The position numbers were made by a program, and so were the translations under genes. Below, in pieces: positions 37,896 through 46,068 of a stretch of DNA of 58,550 nucleotides. Under the pieces are notes generated by a model. That model saw only the letters and a program-made list of their open reading frames with translations, had not been told where the DNA came from and searched no databases. Each line of letters opens with the position of its first letter. Position 1 is the stretch's first letter. Source of the stretch: DASYRM01 sp036004405 (lineage in GTDB: Bacteria > Acidobacteriota > Vicinamibacteria > Vicinamibacterales > UBA2999); NCBI GenBank assembly GCA_036004405.1, contig DASYRM010000088.1, positions 1 to 58,550 of the forward strand, given 5' to 3'.

Positions 37896-38303
37896 TCAGA
37901 CGGCGGGAGTCGAGGGGGGAGCGCGAAGAGAGGTGGGGCCCCGCGGCGGGCCGTGAATGAGACGCTGCAGGTAGCGGTCGGCGGCGCCGGCGCTGACGAC
38001 GGCAAGCGGCGGCACGTAGACCGCGGCCGCCGCGGTCATCTCCAGGCGAGGAGCCGGCTGTTCGGGAACGAAGACCCGGTCGATCGTCAGGACGACGGTG
38101 TCGTCGTTCTCCACGTGCGTGACGAGATGGTCGTCGGAAGGCCCGGCGTGATGGTGGTCTTCGACGTGGGCGTGCGCCACCAGCTGGTGCTGCCCGTCTG
38201 GCCCCTCGGTGCGATGCACGTGCTCCACGGGGGCGAGCGGCAGAGCCGCCAACCCTGCGACGAGACACAACGACACGGCGCGCGACACGAGCACTGCCTG
38301 CAT
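37896..38303 (-). CDS. His-rich secreted protein leading the RND operon
   Basis: 135 residues. A signal-like N-terminus (VSRAVSLCLVAGLAALPLAP) is followed by VEHVHRTEGPDGQHQLVAHAHVEDHHHAG, eight or nine histidines in about 30 residues, then a short strand-rich stretch (DDTVVLTIDRVFVP). A periplasmic metal-binding or sensing role is likely from composition and from its place 57 bp upstream of the TolC gene. No family is recognised. Confidence 0.68.
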   Translation of the reverse strand: MQAVLVSRAVSLCLVAGLAALPLAPVEHVHRTEGPDGQHQLVAHAHVEDHHHAGPSDDHLVTHVENDDTVVLTIDRVFVPEQPAPRLEMTAAAAVYVPPLAVVSAGAADRYLQRLIHGPPRGPTSLRAPPSTPAV

Positions 38304-38336
38304 GCTATGGGATCACCTGAGCAGGCGGCAACTGAA

Positions 38337-38364
38337 GACTCTCTGACGGGACCGTCAGAGAGTC
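38337..38364 (-). terminator. Hairpin terminator candidate after the DUF1552 gene
   Basis: A perfect 13-bp stem, GACTCTCTGACGG/CCGTCAGAGAGTC with a 2-base loop, overlapping the last codons and stop of the DUF1552 gene. On the minus strand it is followed by TTCAGTTGCC, so the T-tract is weak; it may attenuate rather than fully terminate transcription into the RND operon. Confidence 0.5.
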
Positions 38365-39680
38365 AGCGGCAGAGGACCGGTGCTGTCGCCGAGCTTGTCG
38401 ATCGGCACGCCCGCCGCGTCGAGCACCGTCAGCAGCAGGTTGGTCATCGGCGTGTCGGCCGGACAGCGCACGTGGCGCCCGGGCTTGAACGCGCCGCCCA
38501 GCTTACCCGCCATCAGGCACGGCAGATCGGCATGGCGGTGCAGGTTGCCGTCGCCCATGCCGCCGCCGAACAGCACCAGCGAGTGATCGAGCAGCGTGCC
38601 GTCGCCGTCCTTGGCGTCCTGCAGCTTCTCGAGCAGGTAGGCCAGCATCTGCGCCTGATGGAAATCGATCTTGGCCTTCTTGGCGATGAGATCGGGATCG
38701 TTCCGGTGGTGCGAGACCGCGTGGTGCTGCTCGGGTACGCCGATGTGCGCAAACGTGCGGGTGCTGAGCTCGCGCGACATGATCATGCTGAAGACGCGTG
38801 TCACGTCGGCGCGGAACGCCAGCGCCGTGAGGTCGAACATCAGCTTGGTGTGCTCGTCGAAGCGCTCTGGGATGCCGAGCGGGCGATCGGGAAGCTCGAT
38901 GTCGAGCGGCTGCGACTCTGAATTCTGGATTCGCTGCTCCACCTCGCGCACCGCGTCGAGATACTCGCCCAGCTTCACCTTGTCGCCGCCGCCGAGATCC
39001 GCATTGACCCGGCTCACTTCGGCGCGCAGCGAGTCGAGGATGCTGCCCTGGCTGCGCATCCGCGCCTGGCGGGCTTCCGCGCTGCCGCCGTCGCCGAACA
39101 GCCGCTCGAACACGACGCGAGGATGCGACTCGGTGGGATTCGGCGTCGTCTCGTTCCGCCACGACACCGTGTTGATGTAGAAGCAGTCGCCGGAGTCGCA
39201 GGCGCCCTGCGTGGGGAAATCCACCGCGAGCTCGAGCGACGGCAGCCGCGACGTGCGCCCGACCGCGCTGGCAATCATCTGATCGGCCGTGGTGGCGAGG
39301 CGGACCTCGACGCCCGGCAGCGTCCGGTCGTAGGCGTGCACGCCGGTGAGCCACACCGCGGACGCGCGCGGGTGGTCGCCGGTGCCGTCGCCGAACGTGT
39401 CGGCCTGCAGATGCGAGAGGCCGCTCAGGATGCTGACCTGATCGCGCACGTTGGCGAACGCCTGCAGCGTGGGCGTGAGCTCGAAGCCCGCGCCCGTCGT
39501 GGCCGGAATCCACTGCTTTTGGATGACGCCGTTGGCGATGTAGACGAATCCGAAGCGCGGCGTGGGCTTGGGAGCCGCGCTCAGCGCGGGCACCATCGCG
39601 TCGAGCATCGGCAGGGCGACGGTGGCACCCATCGCCCGCAGGAAGGTCCGCCGCGGCAGCGCTTTCTTCGCAACGAACAT
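38355..39680 (-). CDS. DUF1552 (Tat-exported) protein
   Basis: 441 residues. Tat signal RRTFLRAMGATVALPMLDAM. The body shows typical DUF1552 features: FGFVYIANGVIQKQW, ILSGLSHLQAD ... GDHPRASAVWLTG, SLELAVDF ... CDSGDCFYINTVSW, REVEQRIQ and DHSLVLFGGGMGDGNLHRHADLPCLMAGKLGG. The function is unknown; such proteins are nearly always paired with DUF1592 cytochromes, as here (24 bp downstream), and are abundant in Planctomycetes and Acidobacteria. Confidence 0.92.
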   Translation of the reverse strand: MFVAKKALPRRTFLRAMGATVALPMLDAMVPALSAAPKPTPRFGFVYIANGVIQKQWIPATTGAGFELTPTLQAFANVRDQVSILSGLSHLQADTFGDGTGDHPRASAVWLTGVHAYDRTLPGVEVRLATTADQMIASAVGRTSRLPSLELAVDFPTQGACDSGDCFYINTVSWRNETTPNPTESHPRVVFERLFGDGGSAEARQARMRSQGSILDSLRAEVSRVNADLGGGDKVKLGEYLDAVREVEQRIQNSESQPLDIELPDRPLGIPERFDEHTKLMFDLTALAFRADVTRVFSMIMSRELSTRTFAHIGVPEQHHAVSHHRNDPDLIAKKAKIDFHQAQMLAYLLEKLQDAKDGDGTLLDHSLVLFGGGMGDGNLHRHADLPCLMAGKLGGAFKPGRHVRCPADTPMTNLLLTVLDAAGVPIDKLGDSTGPLPLTL

Positions 39681-39704
39681 TGCAGCTCCCCCGCGGGCCT
39701 GCAG

Positions 39705-42098
39705 CTATGAGGCCTCGCGCAATTGGAACGGCCGGCTCTTCACGACGCCCAGCACCAGCGACGCGAGCGTGTAGCGGCTGGGCTCCGCGCCGTGGAGGAT
39801 CGCCCGCACCGCGGGCGCGTCATAGTATTGCAGGTTCCGCCCCACCGCATACATCAGCAGCCGCTCGGCCACGGTGCCGGCCAACTGCTCGGGATGGCGC
39901 AGCAGCTCGCGCTTCAGCCCGGCCACGCCGTCGAACTTCGTGCCGTCCGGAAAGACGCCGGTCGAGTCGATCGTCTGGCCGCCGTCGGTGTCGCGCCAGC
40001 GGCCCACCGCGTCGAAATGCTCCATGGCAAAGCCGATTGGATCCATCCTGGCATGACAGCTGGCGCAGGAAGGGCTGGCGCGATGCCTGGTCATCGCCTC
40101 GCGCATGGTGAGCAGCTCGCCGGGCGCCGCGCCCTTGGTTTCGAGCGCCGGAATGTTGGCGGGAGGCGGAGGCGGCGCCGCCGAGAGCAGGTTCTCGAGC
40201 ACCCACTTGCCGCGCAGCACCGGCGAGGTGCGGGTGGAGTACGACGTGATGGTGAGGACGCTCCCCTGGCCGAGAAGACCACCACGAGGATTCCCTGCCG
40301 GCAGCGTCACGCGGCGGAAGTAGCTGCCGCGAACGTTGGGGATGCCGTAGTGCTTTGCCAGCCGTTCGTTGAGGAAGGTGTAGCCGGCGGTGAGCAGATC
40401 AATGACGCTGCGGTTCTCGCGGAACACGCTCTCGACGAAGAGCTCGGTTTCCCGTTCCATGGCCGCGCGCAGCGTCTCGTCGAAGTCCTGGAACAGCACT
40501 TCGTCGGGTAGCTTGGCTTCGATGTCCCGCAGGTAGAGCCACTGTGCCGCGAAGTTGGTGACGAGCGCCGACGACCGCGCGTCGGCCAGCATGCGCCGCA
40601 CCTGCCGCTCGAGCACAGCCGGGTCCTTGAGCCGGCCCGCGATGGCAACGTCGAGCAGCTCGTCGTCGGGAATGCTGCTCCAGAGAAAGAACGACAGCCG
40701 CGACGCCAGCTCGAGCTCGCTGATCGGATACGTCCCATTCGTGCGTAGGGGCACATCTTTAGATGTGCCCGACCAGGGCCTCTCAATCCTGAACAGGAAC
40801 TGCGAGCTGACGAGCATGCGCTCGAGCGCCTTCTGGATCCCGAGATCGAAACTCCCCGCCGCGCGCCCCTGCTGAAAGAACGGCAGCAGATCGCGCAGAT
40901 CCACGTCGGTGACCGGCCGGCGATAGGCGCGCTTCGCGAGCGACGACAGGATGCGCGTGGCACACGGCACTTCGTCGGCGGGCCCCGACGGATGGCAGAT
41001 GAAGACGCGTCGCCGGCTCGGCGAATCGCCCGGCGTGCTCGCGCCGTGCGGCCCGCTGATGGTCACCGACGCGATGGCCGGCTGGGTGCCGCGGCTGCGC
41101 GTGCGCTGGCGAAGCGTGGCCTCGTCGCGGGCTTCGGTGCGCTGCAGGAACGCCACGCCCACGAGCCGCGGGCCGGCCTTGATCGAGAGCGGAAACTCGA
41201 GCCGCGGTTCCGGTGCGCCACCGCCTCGCCCACCGCGCCCACCACGTCCCGCCGGCGCGCCCCCGATCGCGTCGAGCTTCACGCGCTCGCCGTCCACCGT
41301 GATCTCGAGCTGGTGCGGCTCACGTGGGGCGCCGCCAGCCAGCTCCACCTTCACCGTGTAGGTGCCGTCCACCGGGAAGTCGCTCTTCACCGCGAGCCCG
41401 CCGCGCGTGCCGAACGGCAGGTCGTCCACACGCTCGTCCTGTGGGTGCTCGGGATCCAGCGGGTGGATGTTCACCAGCACCGGCAGCGTGGTGTCGCCGG
41501 TGGCGACGCGGCTGATCTTCTGGGCCGCGTCGAGGTAGCGCTCCATCGCGCTCGGCGATACGAACAGCAGGTCGGCAATCGTGTCGAACCCGCTGCTGAT
41601 GTTGTCGGCCGGCAGCAGATAGTCGATGCTCAGCTCCTTCGGCAGGTCGCCCAGGGCGAGCAGGTCGCGCACGGCGTTGCGATACTCGGTGCGGCTCAAA
41701 CGATGCGCCAGCGGGAGCTTTCCCACCTGCGGCCGCGCCGCCGCGGCGCGGTCGAGCGCGGATTCGATCGCCATCGCCACCGAGTCGTACGTGGCCTCGT
41801 CGGGCCGCGGCGCCCCCGCGGGAGGCATCGCAGTCGTCCGCAGCTTCTTGACCACCTTCTCCCAGGCGTCGGCGTGATCGCCGGCCACGGTGAGCTGCGC
41901 GGGATCGATCACGAAGCCCGCGGTCTTCAGCCGCTCGTTGTGGCAGGGGACGCAGTAGCGGGTGAGGACGGCCTCTGGACTTGAAGCCGTCGCGGCCGCG
42001 CGGGGGGCCGCCGTCTGGGCTCGCAGCCCCGGAACCACCAGGGAGCCCAGCACGATCGCGCCGCTCAGCACGCCAAGTCGGGTGACGTTCACTCGCAC
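39705..42098 (-). CDS. DUF1592/DUF1588/DUF1585 (PSD1-like) cytochrome c-containing protein
   Basis: About 797 residues from a GTG at 42098 (42092 also possible; the upstream TTG is unlikely). A signal peptide (LGVLSGAIVLGSLVVPGLRAQ) is followed by a haem c site CVPCH (YCVPCHNERLKTAG), the DUF1587-type LSRTEYRNAVRDLLAL, a carbohydrate-binding-like beta domain with a Gly/Arg-rich loop (GRGGRGGRGGG), DUF1592 (LELASRLSFFLWSSIPDDELL), DUF1588 (RRVTLPAGNPRGGLLGQGSVLTITSYSTRTSPVLRGKWVLENLL) and DUF1585 with a second haem site CASCH (SPSCASCHARMDPIGFAMEHFDAVG). A secreted redox function is likely. A palindromic repeat is translated in frame just before the SELELASRLSFFLW motif. Confidence 0.92.
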   Translation of the reverse strand: MRVNVTRLGVLSGAIVLGSLVVPGLRAQTAAPRAAATASSPEAVLTRYCVPCHNERLKTAGFVIDPAQLTVAGDHADAWEKVVKKLRTTAMPPAGAPRPDEATYDSVAMAIESALDRAAAARPQVGKLPLAHRLSRTEYRNAVRDLLALGDLPKELSIDYLLPADNISSGFDTIADLLFVSPSAMERYLDAAQKISRVATGDTTLPVLVNIHPLDPEHPQDERVDDLPFGTRGGLAVKSDFPVDGTYTVKVELAGGAPREPHQLEITVDGERVKLDAIGGAPAGRGGRGGRGGGAPEPRLEFPLSIKAGPRLVGVAFLQRTEARDEATLRQRTRSRGTQPAIASVTISGPHGASTPGDSPSRRRVFICHPSGPADEVPCATRILSSLAKRAYRRPVTDVDLRDLLPFFQQGRAAGSFDLGIQKALERMLVSSQFLFRIERPWSGTSKDVPLRTNGTYPISELELASRLSFFLWSSIPDDELLDVAIAGRLKDPAVLERQVRRMLADARSSALVTNFAAQWLYLRDIEAKLPDEVLFQDFDETLRAAMERETELFVESVFRENRSVIDLLTAGYTFLNERLAKHYGIPNVRGSYFRRVTLPAGNPRGGLLGQGSVLTITSYSTRTSPVLRGKWVLENLLSAAPPPPPANIPALETKGAAPGELLTMREAMTRHRASPSCASCHARMDPIGFAMEHFDAVGRWRDTDGGQTIDSTGVFPDGTKFDGVAGLKRELLRHPEQLAGTVAERLLMYAVGRNLQYYDAPAVRAILHGAEPSRYTLASLVLGVVKSRPFQLREAS
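40744..40777. repeat. Palindromic element inside the DUF1592 gene, translated in frame
   Basis: Stem GGGCACATCT/AGATGTGCCC (40749-40770) with flanks CGTAG and GACCAGG, identical over 34 bp to the copy after htpG at 9468-9501. On the minus strand it encodes WSGTSKDVPLRT, placed between the conserved FLFRIER and ISELELASRL segments, a position that is usually a short variable loop in this family. The reading frame is maintained. Confidence 0.88.
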
Positions 42099-42140
42099 CG
42101 TGACAGGGTTATAGGGGATCCGGCGGCCTGGATACAACCG

Positions 42141-42477
42141 CTACTGCACGCGCACCCCGCGCAGGCTGAAGCTCGCATCGAGCCGGTCGTTCTGGCTGAA
42201 TATGAATGCTCGCAGGTACGAGGTTCCTCCGCCCGTCAGCGATCCGATGAAGTACAGGTCGCCGCCAGGGTAGATGTCGCTCGTCGGCTGGCTGCCCAGG
42301 TAACCCACGTTCGAATCAGCGGCAACCAGTACTTCGTTCCACCGGTCAGCGTCACCGCGGCGTCGAACACGTATTCCCCACTCTCGATCCGGGTGGACCG
42401 CGCCACGAGCCCGGGCGCCGAGCTCCCGCGGGAAGCGTTACCGACTGGGCCAGTCGCATCCTTGCGCCACACCCCAT
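42141..42477 (-). pseudogene. Frameshifted remnant of a secreted beta-sandwich protein
   Basis: Coherent protein sequence is spread over three frames. The segment MRLAQSVTLPAG shifts near 42425 to SSAPGLVARSTRIESGEYVFD and LTGGTKYW, then shifts again near 42328 to VAADSNVGYLGSQPTSDIYP, FSQNDRLDASFSLRGVRVQ and a TAG stop. The pieces join naturally and resemble the jelly-roll domain often seen in surface proteins ('GTKYW ... Y.GGD ... DRLD..FTLRGV'). The second shift needs a single lost base. Either a decayed gene or sequencing error; the missing 5' part argues for decay. Confidence 0.65.
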
Positions 42478-42604
42478 GAGAGCAGCGGCGGCGATATATG
42501 GCAGGACGTTCAAAGGGGAAAGACGCATGCTCCGGGCTGGACGCAGCGGTAAGATACACCGGCGCGGGCGGCTCGCTATCCCTCTGGACCTGCTGGAGGC
42601 ACCC

Positions 42605-43528
42605 ATGCGTCATGCGTTTCCGGTCGTCGTTCTCGTCGCGACGATCCCCGTGGTCTGCCTGGCTCAAACGCCGTCGGCAGCGGATGGCCCCTGGTTCGGT
42701 CAGGTGCAGTGCGTGCTCAGCGCGCGTGGCGCGGACTATCAGGACGATCAGACGCACACGTGGCGGCTCACTGGTGGGCAGCCACAGCTCGTCGGAATGT
42801 TCCGCCGGTGGCCCGCGATGTGGAGCGTCCAGGGAAGCGGAAGCGGGCCTGCGGGAACCTGGAAAACGACGGTGCCCGAGACGAGCGCGCCGATCGCCGT
42901 CTGGGAGCCGGCCGCCGGACGGATCCGCTTCGGTTCGCAGCATGGCCTGCTGAACGTCAATGGCGGGATCACCGGCACCGCGAGCACGCGCGCGCCGATC
43001 AACGCCCCCTTTCAGGAGTGGGAGTTCCCGGTCGTCGAGGATGACGCGAAGTTGACAACCATCAGCGGTACGCGGACCCGAATGGTGGCCGGGCGCGCCT
43101 GGCGTCAGCCGCTGGATGTCCTCACGACGGAAACGTGCACTTGGACCTACACGAAGGACGCTTCGCGGGCCACGCAGATCAGCTCGGCGACCGGCACGAC
43201 GGTTGCGGCTCCCACGCTTCGTGCTGCCGGCCCGGTCGGAGCGATCGGCACCAGTCAGCCGGTTCCGTCCGCGCCGCCACCAGCGACGACAGCGCCGCTG
43301 AGCGGACGGCAAGCGGATGAAATAAAAGCGGGCATAGGGGCGGGGGTGACGGCGCGGTTGGTCTGGCCGCCCCGTGAGATCACGCTGCCAGGATTCACTG
43401 CGGAGGGCTCGTTTGCCGCCGTCCCGGCGCGCACCATCACGCTGTCTGGGTTCACCGCCGCGGGCGAATTCGCACCGATTCCGCCTCGCACGATCACGCT
43501 TCCCGGATGGACGGCCAGCGGACCGTAG
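42605..43528 (+). CDS. Secreted protein with C-terminal 19-residue repeats
   Basis: 307 residues from the ATG at 42605, which has GGAGG six bases upstream and opens a signal peptide (MRHAFPVVVLVATIPVVCLAQ). The N-terminal 200 residues are strand-rich (WFGQVQCVLSARGADYQDDQTHTWRLTGGQ ... WDVLTTETCTWTYTKD) with two cysteines that may pair. A Pro/Ala linker leads to nearly three tandem repeats of 19 residues (see 43373). No family is recognised. It is followed after 21 bp by another secreted unknown, probably the same transcript. Confidence 0.7.
   Translation: MRHAFPVVVLVATIPVVCLAQTPSAADGPWFGQVQCVLSARGADYQDDQTHTWRLTGGQPQLVGMFRRWPAMWSVQGSGSGPAGTWKTTVPETSAPIAVWEPAAGRIRFGSQHGLLNVNGGITGTASTRAPINAPFQEWEFPVVEDDAKLTTISGTRTRMVAGRAWRQPLDVLTTETCTWTYTKDASRATQISSATGTTVAAPTLRAAGPVGAIGTSQPVPSAPPPATTAPLSGRQADEIKAGIGAGVTARLVWPPREITLPGFTAEGSFAAVPARTITLSGFTAAGEFAPIPPRTITLPGWTASGP
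43373..43525 (+). repeat. Tandem 57-bp coding repeat, 2.7 copies
   Basis: Encodes R-x-I-T-L-x-G-F/W-T-A-x-G-x-F-A-x-x-P three times (residues 257-307), each unit starting with an Arg and 19 residues long. The third copy is cut short by the stop after TLPGWTASGP. Periodic, aromatic and Gly rich, it could be a binding or attachment module. Confidence 0.85.
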
Positions 43529-43549
43529 TTCAGCACGGAGGACATCGAC

Positions 43550-43996
43550 ATGGCTTCTCGACTCTCACTGACGATCCTTGCCGCCTGTCTGGTTGCAGCG
43601 CCGGACGTCGCGGTCGCCCAGGTCGCAGGAGGCGACGTCACGCTGAAGGTGCCGCTGAACCTCACGAAGCTGTCGGCCGACCTCGTGAAAGTCAGAGTCA
43701 GCTGCGAACTGAAAAGCACGGCGATGAGAGCCGTCAACGCGCAAGGCCAGGAGACTCAAAATCTCGTTGTGGCCACCGAAATCCCCGTATCCAATGGTCA
43801 AGTGGTCACGACGCTGACCGTGGTGTTCTCGAGATTTACCCTGATCAATCCAGCCGGAGTCACTGCGTCCTACTCATGCTTCCCGATGGGTACCGACAAA
43901 ACGGGGACGTCGGGGAGCTTACAAGACACACAAATATTCCCGCAGTTTCGAGTGACGCCCTCTCTGGGGTATCTAAATGGCACGTTCACGTGGTGA
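43550..43996 (+). CDS. Secreted hypothetical protein, 148 residues
   Basis: A signal peptide (MASRLSLTILAACLVAAPDVAVAQ) precedes a single beta-sandwich-like domain (DVTLKVPLNLTKLSADLVKVRVSCELKS ... VSNGQVVTTLTVVFSRFTLI ... VTASYSCFPMG) with two cysteines that probably form a disulfide. Not recognised. Its GC content and codon use are slightly lower than the neighbours' near the 3' end. It lies between the repeat-bearing secreted protein and the ankyrin-cupin gene, with an RBS-containing 10-bp gap to the latter. Confidence 0.65.
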   Translation: MASRLSLTILAACLVAAPDVAVAQVAGGDVTLKVPLNLTKLSADLVKVRVSCELKSTAMRAVNAQGQETQNLVVATEIPVSNGQVVTTLTVVFSRFTLINPAGVTASYSCFPMGTDKTGTSGSLQDTQIFPQFRVTPSLGYLNGTFTW

Positions 43997-44006
43997 GGAG
44001 GAGCTG

Positions 44007-45989
44007 ATGAATCTGGCGGTTCGCGTCGCCGTTGTGTGCAGCCTCACTGGACTCACCGCGACGGCCTCGGCCCAGTCGCCGACCGATCTCATCGACGCCA
44101 CCAAGCGGCAGGACGTCGCGGCGGTCCGCACGATCCTCGCGAAGAAGGTGGACGTCAACGGCCAGTCCGCCGACGGCTCGACGGCGCTGCACTGGGCGGC
44201 GCAGCGCAACAACCCGCAGCTCGTCGATCTGCTCGTGCGCGCGGGCGCGAACGCGAAGGCGGCGACGCGCTACAACGTGCCGCCGCTCTATCTCGCCGCG
44301 CTCAACGGCAACGCCCAGGTGATGGAACGCCTGCTCACCGCGGGCGCCGATCCCAACGGCACCGTGTATGAAGGGCAGACGATGCTGATGACGGCGGCGC
44401 TCTCCGGGCGCGCCGACGCGGTGCGGCTGCTGCTGCAGCGCGGCGCCAAAGTCGACGCCGTGGAACCGTATCGCGGGCAGACCGCGCTCATGTGGGCGGT
44501 CTCGGAAGGCAACGGCGATGCCGCCGCGGTGCTGCTCGAAGCCGGCGCGAGCGTCACGGCCAAGTCCACCGGCGGGTTCACGCCGCTCCTCTTCGCTGTC
44601 CGCAACGCGCATCCGGACACCGTGGAGCTGCTGTTGAAGCGCGGCGCCAACGTGAACGACGTCGCGCCCGACGGCTCGAGCGCGCTCGGCATGGCGGTGG
44701 TGAACGCCTACTACGAAGTGGCGTCGATGCTGCTCGACCACGGGGCCAATCCGAATCTTCCCGATCCGCGCGGCTCGCCGCTCCACACCGTCGCATGGCT
44801 GCGCAAGCCGGGCGCGGACGGCGCGGCCGGCGTCGGCAACACGCCGCAGGGCACGCCGCAGCAGACCGGCGATATCACCCCGCTGCAGCTGGCGAAGAAG
44901 CTGCTCGACAAAGGCGCCAACCCGAACGCCCGCGTCGAGTGGAAGGAGCCAACCTTCGGCAAGGAAGGCGGCATTGCCCGCAACCCGCCGATCGTGAAGC
45001 TCGGGCGGCATCTTCTCAGCTACATCGGCGCCACGCCGTTCTACGTGGCGGCCAAGAACGGCGACGCGCCGCTGATGCGCCTGCTCGCCGAACACGGCGC
45101 CAATCCGACGACGCCGACGAAGGCGGGGATCACGCCGCTGATGGTCGCGGCGGGCCTCGACTACTGGGAAGGCGAGAGCCCAGGCCCGTTCACCGGCGTC
45201 AGCGAAGCCGAGCGGCTCGACGCGGTGAAGCTGGCCATGGAGCTGGGCAACGATGTCAACGCGCACGCCAGCTTCGGCAGCTACCGGATGGACGGCGAGG
45301 TCGAGTACACGCTGCTCTACTACCCGCACAACATCGACGAGCTGCTCGAACTGGGAGTCGGCGATCCGCGCTGGAGCGGCAGCACGCCCCTCATCGGCGC
45401 CGTGGTCTCGGGCCAGCCGTCGATCGTGCAGTATCTGCTGGACCACGGGGCTCGCCCGGAGGAGCGCACCGTGCTCGGGTGGACGCCGCTGCGCGTGTCG
45501 CAGGGCGTCTTCTTCGCCAACGCCAAGAAGGAGTTTCCGGCGGCGGAGGCGATCCTGAAGAAGGCGCTCGCCGCCGCGCCCGCGCAGGCGCAGGCCCCGG
45601 CAGCGCCGGCAGCCGCGCCGGGCGGCGTCGTGTACGTCGAAGGCGCCAAGACGGCCGAGCTCTTCGCCAAGGGCGGTGCGCTCGGATCCGGCCCCGACTA
45701 CTCGGCCAACATCGCGCGCCGCACGGGGCCGGGGCAGGTCGAGGTGCACGACAAGGAGACCGACATCTTCTACGTGGTGGACGGCGAGGCGACGTTCGTC
45801 ACTGGCGGGAAGATGATCGGCGGCAAGCTCGCCCGGCCGAATCAGTGGCTGGGCACGACGATAGAGGGCGGCGAGACGCGCCAGCTGAAGAAGGGCGACT
45901 TCATCGTCATCCCTGCGGGCGTCCCGCACTGGTTCAAAGAGGTGCCGCAGTCGGTCAACTACTACGTGGTGAAGTCGATCAGGCCATAG
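44007..45989 (+). CDS. Secreted ankyrin-repeat protein with C-terminal cupin
   Basis: 660 residues from the ATG at 44007 (GGAGGAG just upstream). A signal peptide (LAVRVAVVCSLTGLTATASAQ) is followed by about nine ankyrin repeats (DGSTALHWAAQRNNPQLVDLLVRAGAN; YEGQTMLMTAALSGRADAVRLLLQRGA; GGFTPLLFAVRNAHPDTVELLLKRGA; SGSTPLIGAVVSGQPSIVQYLLDHGA), an Ala/Pro/Gln linker and a cupin (QVEVHDKETDIFYVVDGEATFVTGG ... KKGDFIVIPAGVPHWFKEV) with His/Glu-type metal ligands. The exported ankyrin scaffold probably binds a protein partner. The ankyrin-cupin fusion is uncommon. Confidence 0.85.
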   Translation: MNLAVRVAVVCSLTGLTATASAQSPTDLIDATKRQDVAAVRTILAKKVDVNGQSADGSTALHWAAQRNNPQLVDLLVRAGANAKAATRYNVPPLYLAALNGNAQVMERLLTAGADPNGTVYEGQTMLMTAALSGRADAVRLLLQRGAKVDAVEPYRGQTALMWAVSEGNGDAAAVLLEAGASVTAKSTGGFTPLLFAVRNAHPDTVELLLKRGANVNDVAPDGSSALGMAVVNAYYEVASMLLDHGANPNLPDPRGSPLHTVAWLRKPGADGAAGVGNTPQGTPQQTGDITPLQLAKKLLDKGANPNARVEWKEPTFGKEGGIARNPPIVKLGRHLLSYIGATPFYVAAKNGDAPLMRLLAEHGANPTTPTKAGITPLMVAAGLDYWEGESPGPFTGVSEAERLDAVKLAMELGNDVNAHASFGSYRMDGEVEYTLLYYPHNIDELLELGVGDPRWSGSTPLIGAVVSGQPSIVQYLLDHGARPEERTVLGWTPLRVSQGVFFANAKKEFPAAEAILKKALAAAPAQAQAPAAPAAAPGGVVYVEGAKTAELFAKGGALGSGPDYSANIARRTGPGQVEVHDKETDIFYVVDGEATFVTGGKMIGGKLARPNQWLGTTIEGGETRQLKKGDFIVIPAGVPHWFKEVPQSVNYYVVKSIRP

Positions 45990-46006
45990 GCCAACCTCGT
46001 CATTAC

Positions 46007-46066
46007 GCAACCATGAGGTTGCATGTCTGCGGCACGGTGATCTATATTGTGCAACCAGGAGGTTGC
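46007..46066. promoter_or_regulatory. Twin operators for the SRPBCC-ArsR pair
   Basis: Two palindromes with identical arms and spacing, GCAACC-N4-GGTTGC, at 46007-46022 and 46051-46066, 44 bp centre to centre. A TATATT -10-like hexamer lies between them at 46043-46048. The second palindrome contains the AGGAGG ribosome-binding site of 46069, so bound repressor would cover promoter and translation start. The natural ligand is the ArsR-type regulator encoded at 46514. Confidence 0.72.
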
Positions 46067-46068
46067 AC

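Noticed and set aside
38304..38354. Possible tRNA-like fold from the 13-bp stem
   Set aside because: A single simple hairpin without D, anticodon or T arms.
42478..43312. Upstream part of the minus-strand frame covering the gene remnant
   Set aside because: Antisense to the secreted protein gene at 42605; only the part below 42477 gives sensible protein.
43997..44006. Earlier start for the ankyrin-cupin gene at 43977
   Set aside because: It would overlap the previous gene and put ten residues before the signal peptide; the ATG at 44007 has a strong ribosome-binding site.
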